A stretch of DNA of 64,000 nucleotides from Streptantibioticus parmotrematis (GTDB lineage: Bacteria > Actinomycetota > Actinomycetes > Streptomycetales > Streptomycetaceae), in NCBI RefSeq assembly GCF_019890615.1, contig NZ_JAINVZ010000015.1, forward strand, positions 124,001 through 188,000, given 5' to 3'. The notes under the pieces are model-generated. The model made no database searches. It was not told the DNA's origin and saw nothing but the letters and a program-made list of their open reading frames with translations. Position 1 is the first letter of the stretch. Each line of letters starts with the position of its first letter. Below are positions 34,224-42,593 of the stretch, piece by piece. Both the position numbers and the translations under genes were made by a program.

Positions 34224-36407
34224 CTCCGCTCGCTCCGGCTCCCGCCTGCCGGGGAAGTCCGCGCCCGTGAGGGCCAGCAGCGGTGCCGACTTGACCGCCG
34301 TCTCCTCGAACTCCGCCTCCGGGTCGGACAACGCGACGACCGCGCCCCCGGCGCCGTACCGCAGGCGTCCGGGCGTCATCACGGCCGTGCGTATGACGAT
34401 GCTCAGGTCAGCCGCCCCGTTCGGCGAGAAGTACCCGATCGCGCCGGAGTAGACGCCGCGCGGTCCCGCTTCCAGCCGGTCGATGATCCGCATCGTCCGG
34501 ACCTTCGGCGCCCCGGTCATCGACCCGCCGGGGAACGCGTCCCGTACGCAGTCCGGCGCCGAGGCGTCCGGCCGCAGCCGCGCCCGCACCGTGCTGACCA
34601 GTTGGTGCACGGTGTCGTACGTCTCGACCTCGAACAGCCGCGTCACCTCGACCGATCCGGTCCGCGCGTGCTTGCCGAGGTCGTTGCGGACCAGGTCGAC
34701 GATCATCAGGTTCTCCGACCGGTCCTTCTCGCAGGCGCCCAACTCCCGCCGCAGGAGCGCGTCCTGCTCCGGTGTGGCCCCGCGCGGCCGGGTCCCCTTG
34801 ATCGGCCGCGACTCCGCCCGGCCGTCCGCCGTGACGCGCAGGAAGCGCTCCGGTGACGTGCTGAGCACCGACACCTCGCCGAAGCGCAGCAGCGCGCCGA
34901 AGGGCGCGGGCGACACGCGGCGCATCAGCCGGTAGGCCTCCCACGGGTCGGCGTCCCGCGGCAGGTCGGCCTCGGCCATGTTGGTCAGGTTGATCTCGTA
35001 CGTCTCCCCCGCCGCGATCTCCTCCTGCGCGATCGCGATCAGCTCCAGGTAGCGGTCGCGGTCGTGGCGCAGCCGTATGTCGCAGCGCGGAAAAGGCCGT
35101 GTGGGCGCCGGAATCCGCCCCGTCAGGCCGTCGAGCCGGGCCGCCGTCTCCCGCAGCCAGGCCCGCGCGCTCCCGCGCCTGCCGCCCTCATCCCCGTCCC
35201 CGTCCCCGTTCCGTTCCACCAGCGTGAGCAGGTAGGTCATCCCGCTCGCGTGATCCATCACCACCGCGCGGTCGGCGAAGACCATCGCGGCGTCCGGCTC
35301 CGAGGACCGGTGCGCCTTCTGCCCGCCGCACTGCGCCTTCAGCTCGTACCCGAGGTACCCGACCCAGCCCAGCGCGAAGTCGAACGGCAGGTGGTGGAAG
35401 CCGGACTGCGTGACCTCCATCGAGCGCAGGTCCTGGTCGAGCCAGCCCAGGAAGTCCCCGGTGACCAGGCGTTCCTCGGTGCCCGAGCGGACGTCCACGG
35501 TGCCGGTCCAGGTGTCGGCGGTGGCGACGCGCGCCAGCGGTCCCGAGGCATCGCCCATGATCGAGAACCGCCCGTTCGCCCCGCCGGGACGGCTGCTGTC
35601 CAGCCAGAACGCGTAGGGCCCCTCGCGGAACAGCGCGTCGAAGACGACCTCGTCGCTCCAGCGGGTGGGCAGCCGGTGCGCGAGCATCTCGAAGCGTCGC
35701 GGCGCGCCGGGCGCCTCGTGGGTGGTCGGCCGTTCCGTCGCCGCCCGCGCCGCCGGCTCCTGCGCGTCGCCACCGCTCCGCAGCCGCACGTGCTCCCGGT
35801 GCGCGGCGCCCGACCCCTCGTGGTGGTCCCGGGCCAGCGCGGCGAAGTTCTCCATCAGCCGGTCCCCGTACGACGTGCAGACCGACTCGGGATGGAACTG
35901 CACACCCCACATCGGCCGCCGCAGGTGCCGCAGCGCCATCAGCACGCCGTCCGGCGTGTGCGCGAGCGCCTCCAGGTCGTCGGACAGGCCGTTCACCGTC
36001 AACGAGTGGTAGCGGACCACCTCGAACGGGGAGGGGATGCCGTCGAAGAGGCCGGTCCCCGGGTGGATCACGGGCGACACCCGGCCGTGCCGCGGCTCGA
36101 CCGCACGGCCCACCGAGCCGCCGTGCCCGGCGGCGATGCCCTGGTGGCCGAGGCAGATCCCGAACAACGGCAGCTCGCACCGTTCGACGACCTGGCGGCA
36201 CACCCCGAAGTCGGCCGCCCGCTCCGGCGTGCCGGGCCCCGGCGAGATCACGACCGCGTCGAACCCGTCGAGCAGCCCGGGCCGCCAGCCCGGGTCGTCG
36301 TTCCGCACGACGACCGGCTCCTGCCCGGTGGCGGCGGCGATCTGGTGCACCAGGTTGTACGTGAACGAGTCGTAGTTGTCGATCAGCAGTGTGCGTAGTG
36401 TGCGCAT
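34197..36407 (-). CDS. pabAB: Aminodeoxychorismate synthase, fused PabA-PabB
   Basis: 736-residue bifunctional enzyme converting chorismate and glutamine to 4-amino-4-deoxychorismate, for folate or p-aminobenzoate-derived products. Residues 1-200 are the class I amidotransferase: LLIDNYDSFTYNL, catalytic Cys in LFGICLGHQG, FHPES with His and Glu. Residues about 270-720 are the chorismate-binding part, with ESRPIKGTRPRG (the PIKGT motif separates PabB from TrpE) and FPGGSMTGAPKVRTM. ATG 36407. Single gene; no antibiotic cluster around it. Confidence 0.88.
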   Translation of the reverse strand: MRTLRTLLIDNYDSFTYNLVHQIAAATGQEPVVVRNDDPGWRPGLLDGFDAVVISPGPGTPERAADFGVCRQVVERCELPLFGICLGHQGIAAGHGGSVGRAVEPRHGRVSPVIHPGTGLFDGIPSPFEVVRYHSLTVNGLSDDLEALAHTPDGVLMALRHLRRPMWGVQFHPESVCTSYGDRLMENFAALARDHHEGSGAAHREHVRLRSGGDAQEPAARAATERPTTHEAPGAPRRFEMLAHRLPTRWSDEVVFDALFREGPYAFWLDSSRPGGANGRFSIMGDASGPLARVATADTWTGTVDVRSGTEERLVTGDFLGWLDQDLRSMEVTQSGFHHLPFDFALGWVGYLGYELKAQCGGQKAHRSSEPDAAMVFADRAVVMDHASGMTYLLTLVERNGDGDGDEGGRRGSARAWLRETAARLDGLTGRIPAPTRPFPRCDIRLRHDRDRYLELIAIAQEEIAAGETYEINLTNMAEADLPRDADPWEAYRLMRRVSPAPFGALLRFGEVSVLSTSPERFLRVTADGRAESRPIKGTRPRGATPEQDALLRRELGACEKDRSENLMIVDLVRNDLGKHARTGSVEVTRLFEVETYDTVHQLVSTVRARLRPDASAPDCVRDAFPGGSMTGAPKVRTMRIIDRLEAGPRGVYSGAIGYFSPNGAADLSIVIRTAVMTPGRLRYGAGGAVVALSDPEAEFEETAVKSAPLLALTGADFPGRREPERAEAVGLTQAG

Positions 36408-36514
36408 GGCCCGGGATCACCTCTTCGCCAGATTTTCCCACGCCCCTGTGACAACGGCAGTCACGAGGGCGCCCGGGCTCCGGGCAGGCGGGGGCGTCGT
36501 GCGCGGGTCCGAGG

Positions 36515-36531
36515 CGGCCTGCGGCAGGCCG
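36515..36531. terminator. Small hairpin after the 36553 gene
   Basis: 17-bp palindrome CGGCCTGCGGCAGGCCG, downstream of a minus-strand gene end and upstream of pabAB on the same strand. Confidence 0.5.
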
Positions 36532-36552
36532 GGGTCTGCGCGCGCCGAGCGC

Positions 36553-36831
36553 CTACGACCGTCGCGCGGCCTGCCGCAGGGCCGACTGCATGCGCCCGTA
36601 GATCCGCTCGGCGGCGGCACGGCGCATCACCGGATGCGCGCCGAGATCACGGACCGCGCGCCGGTAGGTCTCCCAGCGTGCCTCCCACTCGGCCCGGCGT
36701 TCGGCGGACCACTGCGACGGCGGGGCATCGGGCCGCTCCTCGCCGTCCCACTCCCCCAACGCCGCGAACGCCGTGTCGACGGCCTGCTGCATCCGGACCA
36801 GCTCGTCGGTTATCTCCAACGTGTCGCGCAT
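36553..36831 (-). CDS. Small conserved hypothetical protein
   Basis: 92-residue, charged, all-helical protein: an N-terminal amphipathic helix (ELVRMQQAVDTAFAALGEW) and a long Arg/Trp-rich helix (SAERRAEWEARWETYRRAVRDLG). No signal or membrane helix. Unrecognised. It is divergent from the Imm51-type gene, with a perfect 14-bp palindrome 24 bp upstream of its start. Confidence 0.65.
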   Translation of the reverse strand: MRDTLEITDELVRMQQAVDTAFAALGEWDGEERPDAPPSQWSAERRAEWEARWETYRRAVRDLGAHPVMRRAAAERIYGRMQSALRQAARRS

Positions 36832-36854
36832 GCGGGGATCGTAGGCGCCGTATA

Positions 36855-36868
36855 TGACAGATCTGTCA
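36855..36868. promoter_or_regulatory. 14-bp perfect palindrome, candidate operator
   Basis: TGACAGATCTGTCA lies 24 bp before the start of the minus-strand gene ending at 36831, inside an A/T-richer island (TATATGACAG). No cognate regulator is adjacent. The rest of 36869-37115 shows no gene. Confidence 0.55.
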
Positions 36869-37115
36869 CGGGGTGGCGGGCCGGATCCGGCCAGTGGCGA
36901 ACCGTTTCGTCAAGTGCCGCTCCCAGCTGCGGAGTTGGCGATCGCGGCCCGGTCCGGGACCGGAACTGAGAATCCGCTCACGTGCGGCCCGTGCGGCCGC
37001 CCCGCCGGAACGGCCCCACGCCCGCGCCCCGCGCACCTCCCGCCCCACCCCCGCCCCGACCTGGGGCGAAGCGGACGAACACGGCGTTGTCAGACCCCCG
37101 CGCTAGCGTCGAAGC

Positions 37116-37472
37116 ATGATGGACAGGACGACCTACGCGCCCCTGCTCCTGGCCGAGTACGGCGAGGGGTCCGGCTCGTACTACCTCATGCTCACCGACG
37201 ACGCGATGGCCTCGGTGATGGACGCGTTCGCGGCGGCCGGCGGGTACGGCAACGGCTACGGCTGGCACGGCGTGGCCCGTTCCGCGGTGCGCGCGGACGC
37301 GCCCGATCTGGCCGACCGCCTCGCCTACGACCCCGAGGCCGGCACCCTCGTGGTCCGCAGCGACGACGTGGAGGCGCTGCGCCGGGTCGCGACGCTGCTC
37401 AGCTCGGCCTACCACGACCGCTCCCGCCTGGCGGAGCTGATACGCACCGGCGACCCGGCGGACTTCGACTGA
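37116..37472 (+). CDS. Imm51-like immunity protein, orphan
   Basis: 118-residue acidic protein. YAPLLLAEYGEGSGSYYLMLTDD, GGYGNGYGWHGVARSAVR and LAELIRTGDPADFD follow the pattern of the immunity-51 family, which neutralises polymorphic toxins. No toxin is next to it, so it may protect against toxins of neighbours or have lost its partner. A TAGCGT hexamer ends 7 bp before ATG 37116, consistent with a leaderless message. Family assignment is from recalled pattern and should be treated as probable. Confidence 0.6.
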   Translation: MMDRTTYAPLLLAEYGEGSGSYYLMLTDDAMASVMDAFAAAGGYGNGYGWHGVARSAVRADAPDLADRLAYDPEAGTLVVRSDDVEALRRVATLLSSAYHDRSRLAELIRTGDPADFD

Positions 37473-37517
37473 CGGGACGGAGACGGGACCGCAGCGGGCC
37501 GGGGCGGGGCGGACCGC

Positions 37518-37569
37518 GCCGGGGCGGGCCCGAGCGGCGGGGCGGACTGGGCCGGGGCGGGCCCGAGCG
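37518..37569. repeat. 33-bp-spaced GC-rich direct repeat
   Basis: GCCGGGGCGGGCCCGAGCG occurs exactly at 37518-37536 and 37551-37569, between convergent gene ends at 37472 and 37594. Confidence 0.8.
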
Positions 37570-37593
37570 CACGGCCGGGTCAGGCCGCGAGGC

Positions 37594-38355
37594 TCACGCC
37601 TGCCGTGTCGGAAGGGCGATGACCTGCCGGAGGTTGACGCGGGCCGGGCGGCTGGTGGTGTACGCGATCAGGTCGGCGATGTCGTCCGGGGTCAGCGGCC
37701 CGATCTCGGCGGCCATCCCGTCGAGTTGGCCGCTCAGCTCGGCGTTGTCGATGTGCGAGCCGAGTTCGGTGTCGGTCAGACCGGGCTCGATGTTGGTCAC
37801 CCGCACGTCGCGCGGCCCGAGTTCGGCGCGCAGGGTGGCGGACAGATGGGTCAGCGCGGCCTTGGTGGCGCTGTAGACGGCGTAGTGGGGGAAGGTGAGG
37901 TGAGCGCCGATCGAGGAGATGTTGACGAGGTCGGCCGTGCGCCCGGCGCCGGCGGCGGCGACCAGGTCGGGCAGGAACGCCCGGATGACGCGGAGCGCGC
38001 CGGTGAGGTTGGTGTCGATCATGCGCGTCCACTCGTCGTCACGGCCGTCGGCGACCGGGTTGGGCAGCATGACACCGGCACCGTTGACCACCAGGTCCAC
38101 GTCGCCGTACGCCGCGTGCACGCGTTCCACCGCGGACGCGACGGCGGCCGGGTCGGTGACGTCCACGCCGACCGGCAGCGCCCGGCCGCCCTCGGCGCCG
38201 ATCGTCTCGGCGATCCCGGCGAGCCGGTCCTCGCGCCGGGCCAGCAGCGCGACGCGTGCGCCGTGGGCGGCGAGCAGTCGCGCGGTCGCCTCACCCATGC
38301 CGCTGGCGGCCCCGGTGACGACGGCGGTACGACCACGGAGAGCGGAGTAGGTCAT
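37594..38355 (-). CDS. Short-chain dehydrogenase/reductase (classical SDR)
   Basis: 253-residue NAD(P)-dependent oxidoreductase. TGAASGMGEA is the cofactor loop, NGAG the structural motif, ISSIG the catalytic Ser strand, and YSATK supplies the catalytic Tyr and Lys. The basic RREDR after the second strand favours NADPH. ATG 38355 with a GGGGGA site. Divergent from an MmyB-type regulator, a frequent actinobacterial pairing in which the regulator controls the SDR. Substrate unknown. Confidence 0.85.
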   Translation of the reverse strand: MTYSALRGRTAVVTGAASGMGEATARLLAAHGARVALLARREDRLAGIAETIGAEGGRALPVGVDVTDPAAVASAVERVHAAYGDVDLVVNGAGVMLPNPVADGRDDEWTRMIDTNLTGALRVIRAFLPDLVAAAGAGRTADLVNISSIGAHLTFPHYAVYSATKAALTHLSATLRAELGPRDVRVTNIEPGLTDTELGSHIDNAELSGQLDGMAAEIGPLTPDDIADLIAYTTSRPARVNLRQVIALPTRQA

Positions 38356-38513
38356 GGTCTGTCCCCCTGAGAAGGAATGAAGGAATGGTGGTGATCGCAG
38401 GAGAGCGGGCGTGATGGAACGTGAGGAAGCGCGCCGCCGACCCCGAACGCGGGCCGCCGACCCCGGAAGCGGTGGACGGCCCGGACTCGATCCTGCGGCG
38501 GCCGGCGTGCCGT

Positions 38514-38538
38514 ACCCAGGGCTGTGGTTTTCCTGGGT
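38514..38538. promoter_or_regulatory. Inverted repeat between the SDR and MmyB-type regulator genes
   Basis: ACCCAGG (38514-38520) and CCTGGGT (38532-38538) flank an 11-base spacer. It lies 49 bp before the regulator start, a suitable site for autoregulation and SDR control. Confidence 0.55.
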
Positions 38539-38586
38539 GAGCCAGTACCAGGCTCGCGGTGGGACGTGTCGCCTACGCTGAGGCCC

Positions 38587-39471
38587 ATGAGCGGTGAACT
38601 GGGGGACTTCCTGCGCACGCGTCGTTCGCGCGTCCAGCCCGAGGACGTCGGGCTGCGCGCCCACGGCCGTCGGCGGGTGCCGGGCCTGCGCCGGGAGGAG
38701 GTGGCCCAACTCGCGGGCGTGAGCGTGGACTACTACGTCCGCCTGGAGCAGGGCCGGGGCGGCAGCGCGTCGGACGCGGTGCTCGACGCGGTGGCCCGGG
38801 TGCTGCGCCTCGACGACGTCGAGCACGCCCACCTGCGCTCGCTGGCCCGCCCGGCGAACTCCGCGTCGCCGTCCCGTACGCCCTCGAAGCAGCCGCTGCG
38901 CGAGGGTGTCCGCGCGTTGCTGGAGTCGATGACGACGCCCGCGTTCGTGCTGGGCCGGCGCATGGACGTGCTGGCGTGGAACGAAGCGGGCGACGCGGTG
39001 TGCGCGTTCTCCACCCGCTCGCGCCCGGACCTGAACCAGGCCCGCCACGCGTTCCTCAACCCGGGGGCGCGCGCGTTCTACGCGGACTGGGAGGCGGTGA
39101 CAGCGGAGACGGTCGCGTACCTGCGGCTGGACGCGGGCCGCCACCCCAGGGACCAGCGTCTGGCCGAGCTGGTCGGCGAACTCACCCTGGCCAGTGAGGA
39201 CTTCGCCCGTCTGTGGGCGGACCACGAGGTCAGGGAGAAGACGTACGGCGTCAAGCGCATGAACCATCCCGAGGTGGGCGCCCTGCACCTGGCCTACGAG
39301 ACACTGTGTTTCCCGGGGGAACCCGACCAGCTCCTCGTCGCCTACACGGCCGCTCCCGGCTCCCCGTCGGCCGAGAAGCTCACCCTCCTGTCCAGTTGGC
39401 AGGCGACCTCGCGCCCGGCTCGCGTCACCCTCCCCGTCCCGCAACCGTCAAGCGACGGTCAAAACCCGTAA
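38587..39471 (+). CDS. XRE-family regulator with MmyB-like ligand-binding domain
   Basis: 294 residues. HTH at about 35-65 (GLRREEVAQLAGVSVDYYVRLEQGRG), then the MmyB-like sensor (LLESMTTPAFVLGRRMDVLAWNEAGDAV, HPRDQRLAELVGELTLASEDFARLWADHEVREKTYGVKRMNHPEVG). Members bind fatty-acid-like ligands. TACGCT at 38574-38579 lies 7 bp before ATG 38587, consistent with leaderless transcription. Divergent from the SDR that it probably regulates. Confidence 0.88.
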   Translation: MSGELGDFLRTRRSRVQPEDVGLRAHGRRRVPGLRREEVAQLAGVSVDYYVRLEQGRGGSASDAVLDAVARVLRLDDVEHAHLRSLARPANSASPSRTPSKQPLREGVRALLESMTTPAFVLGRRMDVLAWNEAGDAVCAFSTRSRPDLNQARHAFLNPGARAFYADWEAVTAETVAYLRLDAGRHPRDQRLAELVGELTLASEDFARLWADHEVREKTYGVKRMNHPEVGALHLAYETLCFPGEPDQLLVAYTAAPGSPSAEKLTLLSSWQATSRPARVTLPVPQPSSDGQNP

Positions 39472-39514
39472 CAGGCAGCGAGAAGTCGCCTGTTCGGGCG
39501 CATCATCGACGTTC

Positions 39515-40828
39515 GTGCATGACAACTCGGATGATCCTCTCTGTCCGGAGTGCGGCGCGCAGCTGCCGCCCGCGGACCCCCGCTTCACCGTGTGGTGCCC
39601 GGCCTGCGACTGGAACGTCGACCCGACGGGAGCCCTGGCCGCCCTCACACCAACCGAACGCGCCCGCCGCGACGAGCGACTGGCCCGCCAGGAGCAGGCG
39701 TTGGAGCGCATGCCCCGCGACGGCGCGCCGGGACCGTCGTGGAGCGCGCCCGCGTGCGCGGCGACGGCGTTGGCGACCGTGGTCAACCTGATCACCATCG
39801 CCCTGGCGGGAACGGGGGTGTGGTTACTGGTGACCGGCACCTGGCCGCAACGCGTGCTGGGCGCCCTGGAGGTCGCCGTAGCGGTCGCGTTGCGGCCCCG
39901 CCGTCCACGGATTCCTCAACGCACCCTCGACCGCGCCGAAGCCCCGGCGCTCCACGCCGTGATCGACCGGGTGGCAACGGAACTCGGCACCGTTCCGGCC
40001 CACTTGGTGGCCGTGGACGCGCGCTTCGGGCCCGCGTACAGCCTGCCGGGCCCGCGCGGACGCCGCGTCCTGATCCTGGGACTGCCGCTCTGGGAGGCCC
40101 TGGCCCCCGATCAGCGCGTCGCGCTGATAGCCGGTGAACTCGCCCACGACGCGGGCCGCCGCCGCGTGAGCGCCCGTTGGACCGCGGCGGCCCTCACCTC
40201 GCTCACGGTGTGGACGGACCTGTTCAGACCCGGCAGGTCCCGACAGGCCCGTCAGGACGCGCTCTACACCGGTGCCGGTTTCTCAGCCACCGGCCCGCAG
40301 ACGGGCGGGACCGCGAGCGGCCTGGTGGCCCTGGTCGAGATGATCACCTGGCCGCTGCTGGCGATCCCGGACTGCGCCGCCGGCAGGACACACCGCCTGC
40401 TCACCGGTCTCAGCGTCCGCTCCCGCGCTCAGTCCGCCTACGCGGCGGACGCGGCGGCCGCGCGAGTGGCCTCGGCGGAGTCGGCCGAGGGCATGGTGCG
40501 AGCCCTGCTGCTGGCCGAGACGGCGGCCTTCGCCCTCGAACGCTTCTCCAGGAGCGCCGACGACGCATGGCGGGAGCTGCGCACGCACCTGGCGACGGTT
40601 CCCGAAACAGAACGCGCACGCCGCCTGCGCCTGTCGGAACGCCAGGGCAGCGCGACGACCGGCGACAGCCTGCCGCCCACGCACCTGCGTCTGAGGGCGA
40701 TGGGGCACCTCCCCCACGCGGAGCCGACGGTCGCGCCGAGCCCCGAGGAGGCCGACGCCATGGACGCCGAACTCGACGCCGTCCGGCAGGCGTTGGCCGA
40801 GGATCTCAGGACGTACTACGGGAAGTAG
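39515..40828 (+). CDS. M48-like membrane protein with zinc ribbon and degenerate active site; TTA codon
   Basis: 437 residues. An N-terminal zinc ribbon (CPECG, CPACDW) is followed by two membrane helices and an M48-type domain. Where M48 peptidases have HExxH this protein has GELAH (G207-H211), and the expected ExxAD glutamate segment reads SAYAAD, so peptidase activity is doubtful. A leucine TTA codon at 39824-39826 (codon 104) makes translation potentially dependent on the bldA tRNA and therefore on development. GTG 39515 has no ribosome site and may be leaderless. It follows the MmyB regulator by 43 bp. Confidence 0.75.
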   Translation: MHDNSDDPLCPECGAQLPPADPRFTVWCPACDWNVDPTGALAALTPTERARRDERLARQEQALERMPRDGAPGPSWSAPACAATALATVVNLITIALAGTGVWLLVTGTWPQRVLGALEVAVAVALRPRRPRIPQRTLDRAEAPALHAVIDRVATELGTVPAHLVAVDARFGPAYSLPGPRGRRVLILGLPLWEALAPDQRVALIAGELAHDAGRRRVSARWTAAALTSLTVWTDLFRPGRSRQARQDALYTGAGFSATGPQTGGTASGLVALVEMITWPLLAIPDCAAGRTHRLLTGLSVRSRAQSAYAADAAAARVASAESAEGMVRALLLAETAAFALERFSRSADDAWRELRTHLATVPETERARRLRLSERQGSATTGDSLPPTHLRLRAMGHLPHAEPTVAPSPEEADAMDAELDAVRQALAEDLRTYYGK

Positions 40829-40917
40829 GAAGTGAAGGGAGCGGTGACCGCTGCCGCTCGCGGACGGTTGCGACCCGGGGCGACCGCCGCCTCCGGTGTG
40901 CTTTGAGCCAACTTTGC

Positions 40918-40940
40918 GGTTCCTGTGATTCCACGGAACC
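40918..40940. promoter_or_regulatory. Inverted repeat upstream of snapalysin
   Basis: GGTTCC(T)GTG and CACGGAACC form a near-perfect palindrome about 75 bp before the protease start, with an A/T-richer surround. A LysR-type activator such as SnpR usually controls snpA, but none is adjacent here. Confidence 0.5.
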
Positions 40941-41015
40941 CAGAGGTTGTCATGCTCGCGACGGAAACCGTTTACTGCGGGCAGCAACGGAGAGCCAAGG
41001 AGGCGCACCAGTCTC

Positions 41016-41609
41016 ATGATCAAGCGAATAGTCACCCTGACCGTCCTCGTCCCGGCCCTGCTCAGCACCGCGGTCAGCGCCGCCGAGGCGCACCCCGCGC
41101 CCCGCGCGACCGCGGACGTGGTCACCCTCACCTACGACGCAAGCGACGCCGGTCAGTGGGCCGGCCCGATCGAACAGGCCGTGCAGAACTGGAACAACGC
41201 GGTGCACAACGTGCGCCTGGAGCCGACGAGCACCCCCGGCGAGGCCGACTACGTCTACGAGGCGACCAGCGGCTGGCCGCAGACCACGTTGGGCCCGATC
41301 TTCCCCGGCGGCAGCGGCGAAGTGCAGCTGGGCCAGCAGGCGGTGGACGAGGGCTACGACGCGACCCGGATCACGGCCCACGAGACCGGACACATCCTCG
41401 GGCTCCCCGACGACTACAGCGGCCCCTGCTCGGAGATCATGTCGGGCCACGGCCCCGGCACGTCCTGCACGAACGCCAAACCGGACGCGGCCGAGGCGGC
41501 GCAGGTCGACAAGAACTACGCCGACGGCGCGACGGCGATGCTCCGGAACCACCACCACCAGATCGTGATCGACGTGTGGACCGGACGGGTTCTCACCGGC
41601 TCGCACTGA
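41016..41609 (+). CDS. snpA: Snapalysin, secreted zinc metalloprotease (M7)
   Basis: 197-residue small neutral protease. A signal peptide (residues 1-28) and short propeptide are followed by the M7 catalytic domain with HETGHILGLPDDYSGPCSEIMSG, in which two His and the Asp bind zinc, and a conserved Cys pair (GPCSEI, TSCTNA). ATG 41016 lies 13 bp after AAGGAGG; the longer frame from 40947 lacks a signal. Extracellular milk-protein-type protease of Streptomyces. Ends in a strong terminator. Confidence 0.9.
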   Translation: MIKRIVTLTVLVPALLSTAVSAAEAHPAPRATADVVTLTYDASDAGQWAGPIEQAVQNWNNAVHNVRLEPTSTPGEADYVYEATSGWPQTTLGPIFPGGSGEVQLGQQAVDEGYDATRITAHETGHILGLPDDYSGPCSEIMSGHGPGTSCTNAKPDAAEAAQVDKNYADGATAMLRNHHHQIVIDVWTGRVLTGSH

Positions 41610-41650
41610 CCGGCGGCCAGGTCCACGACCCCCTTCCGCGACCGCTCGGT

Positions 41651-41685
41651 CGGCCGGAACGGTGCGCCTCGCGCCGTTCCGGCCG
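41651..41685. terminator. Terminator after snpA
   Basis: CGGCCGGAACGGTGC pairs with GCGCCGTTCCGGCCG (one G-U pair), about 40 bp after the stop. Confidence 0.8.
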
Positions 41686-41725
41686 CGCCCGGACCCCGCC
41701 CCGCCCCAGGTGCGCGGCGGACGGC

Positions 41726-41760
41726 TTGACGAAATTACTTATACACAACACAATCGTTGT
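41726..41760 (+). promoter_or_regulatory. Promoter with MarR-type operator for the SDR gene
   Basis: TTGACG (41726-41731) and CACAAT (41749-41754) are spaced by 17 bp, placing the start of transcription at or near ATG 41762, so the message is probably leaderless. ACAAC (41745-41749) and GTTGT (41756-41760) form an inverted repeat over the -10, suited to the MarR protein encoded downstream. Confidence 0.6.
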
Positions 41761-41761
41761 T

Positions 41762-42514
41762 ATGACTACAACGAACTCGAACCCCCGCGACCTCCAGGCA
41801 CCCCGCCCCGGCCTCCCGCCGACCCCGATCCAGCGTGTCCTGCTGATCGGCGCGTCCCGCGGTCTGGGGCTCGCGCTCGCCCAGGAGTGGGCGAAGGGCG
41901 GCCGGGAGGTCACGGCCACCGTGCGCGGTTCGGCCCGTACCCGCCTGCACGACCTCGCGGACACCCACCCGGACGGTGTCGAGATCGAGACCGTCGACAT
42001 CACCGAGCCCGAGCAGATCGCCGCGCTGCGCGACCGCCTGGCAGGCCGGAGGTTCGACCTGCTCTTCGTGAACGCGGGCGTCACCAACCAGCCGGAAGGC
42101 ACCGTCGCGGAGACCTCGACCGAGGAGTTCACCCGCGTCATGGTCACCAACGCGCTGAGCCCGCTGCGCGTCGTCGAGGCGCTCCAGGACCTCGTGGAGC
42201 CCGACGGCACGATCGGTGTGATGTCCTCGGGCCAGGGCAGCGTGGCCAACAACGAACGGGGCGGCCACGAGGTGTACCGCGGCAGCAAGGCCGCGCTCAA
42301 CACGTTCATGCGCAGCTACGCGGCGCGGCACGAAGGCGAGCCCAGGACGCTGGTGTTGATGGCCCCCGGCTGGGTGCGTACCGACATGGGCGGCCCCGAC
42401 GCGCGTTTCGGCATCGACGAGAGCATCCCGAACGTGGTCAGGACGCTCGACGCCCTCCAGGGCAGCCCGGGCCTGCACTACGTGGACTATCTCGGCCGCA
42501 CGGTAGCGTGGTGA
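41762..42514 (+). CDS. Short-chain dehydrogenase/reductase
   Basis: 250 residues. The cofactor loop is IGASRGLGLA; the structural motif is VNAGVT (in place of NNAG), the serine strand VMSSGQGS, and the catalytic Tyr-x3-Lys appears as VYRGSKAAL. The altered NAG motif places it near divergent or C-factor-like SDRs. No ribosome site before ATG 41762; its promoter suggests leaderless expression. The MarR gene lies 79 bp downstream on the same strand and the two likely form a self-regulated unit. Confidence 0.85.
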   Translation: MTTTNSNPRDLQAPRPGLPPTPIQRVLLIGASRGLGLALAQEWAKGGREVTATVRGSARTRLHDLADTHPDGVEIETVDITEPEQIAALRDRLAGRRFDLLFVNAGVTNQPEGTVAETSTEEFTRVMVTNALSPLRVVEALQDLVEPDGTIGVMSSGQGSVANNERGGHEVYRGSKAALNTFMRSYAARHEGEPRTLVLMAPGWVRTDMGGPDARFGIDESIPNVVRTLDALQGSPGLHYVDYLGRTVAW

Positions 42515-42593
42515 CGGCGGCGCCCGCGGCAGGCCGGTGCCACGGAACGGCGGCGCGGACCGCACAGCGTGAGGGACGCGGGAGAGACCGCCG

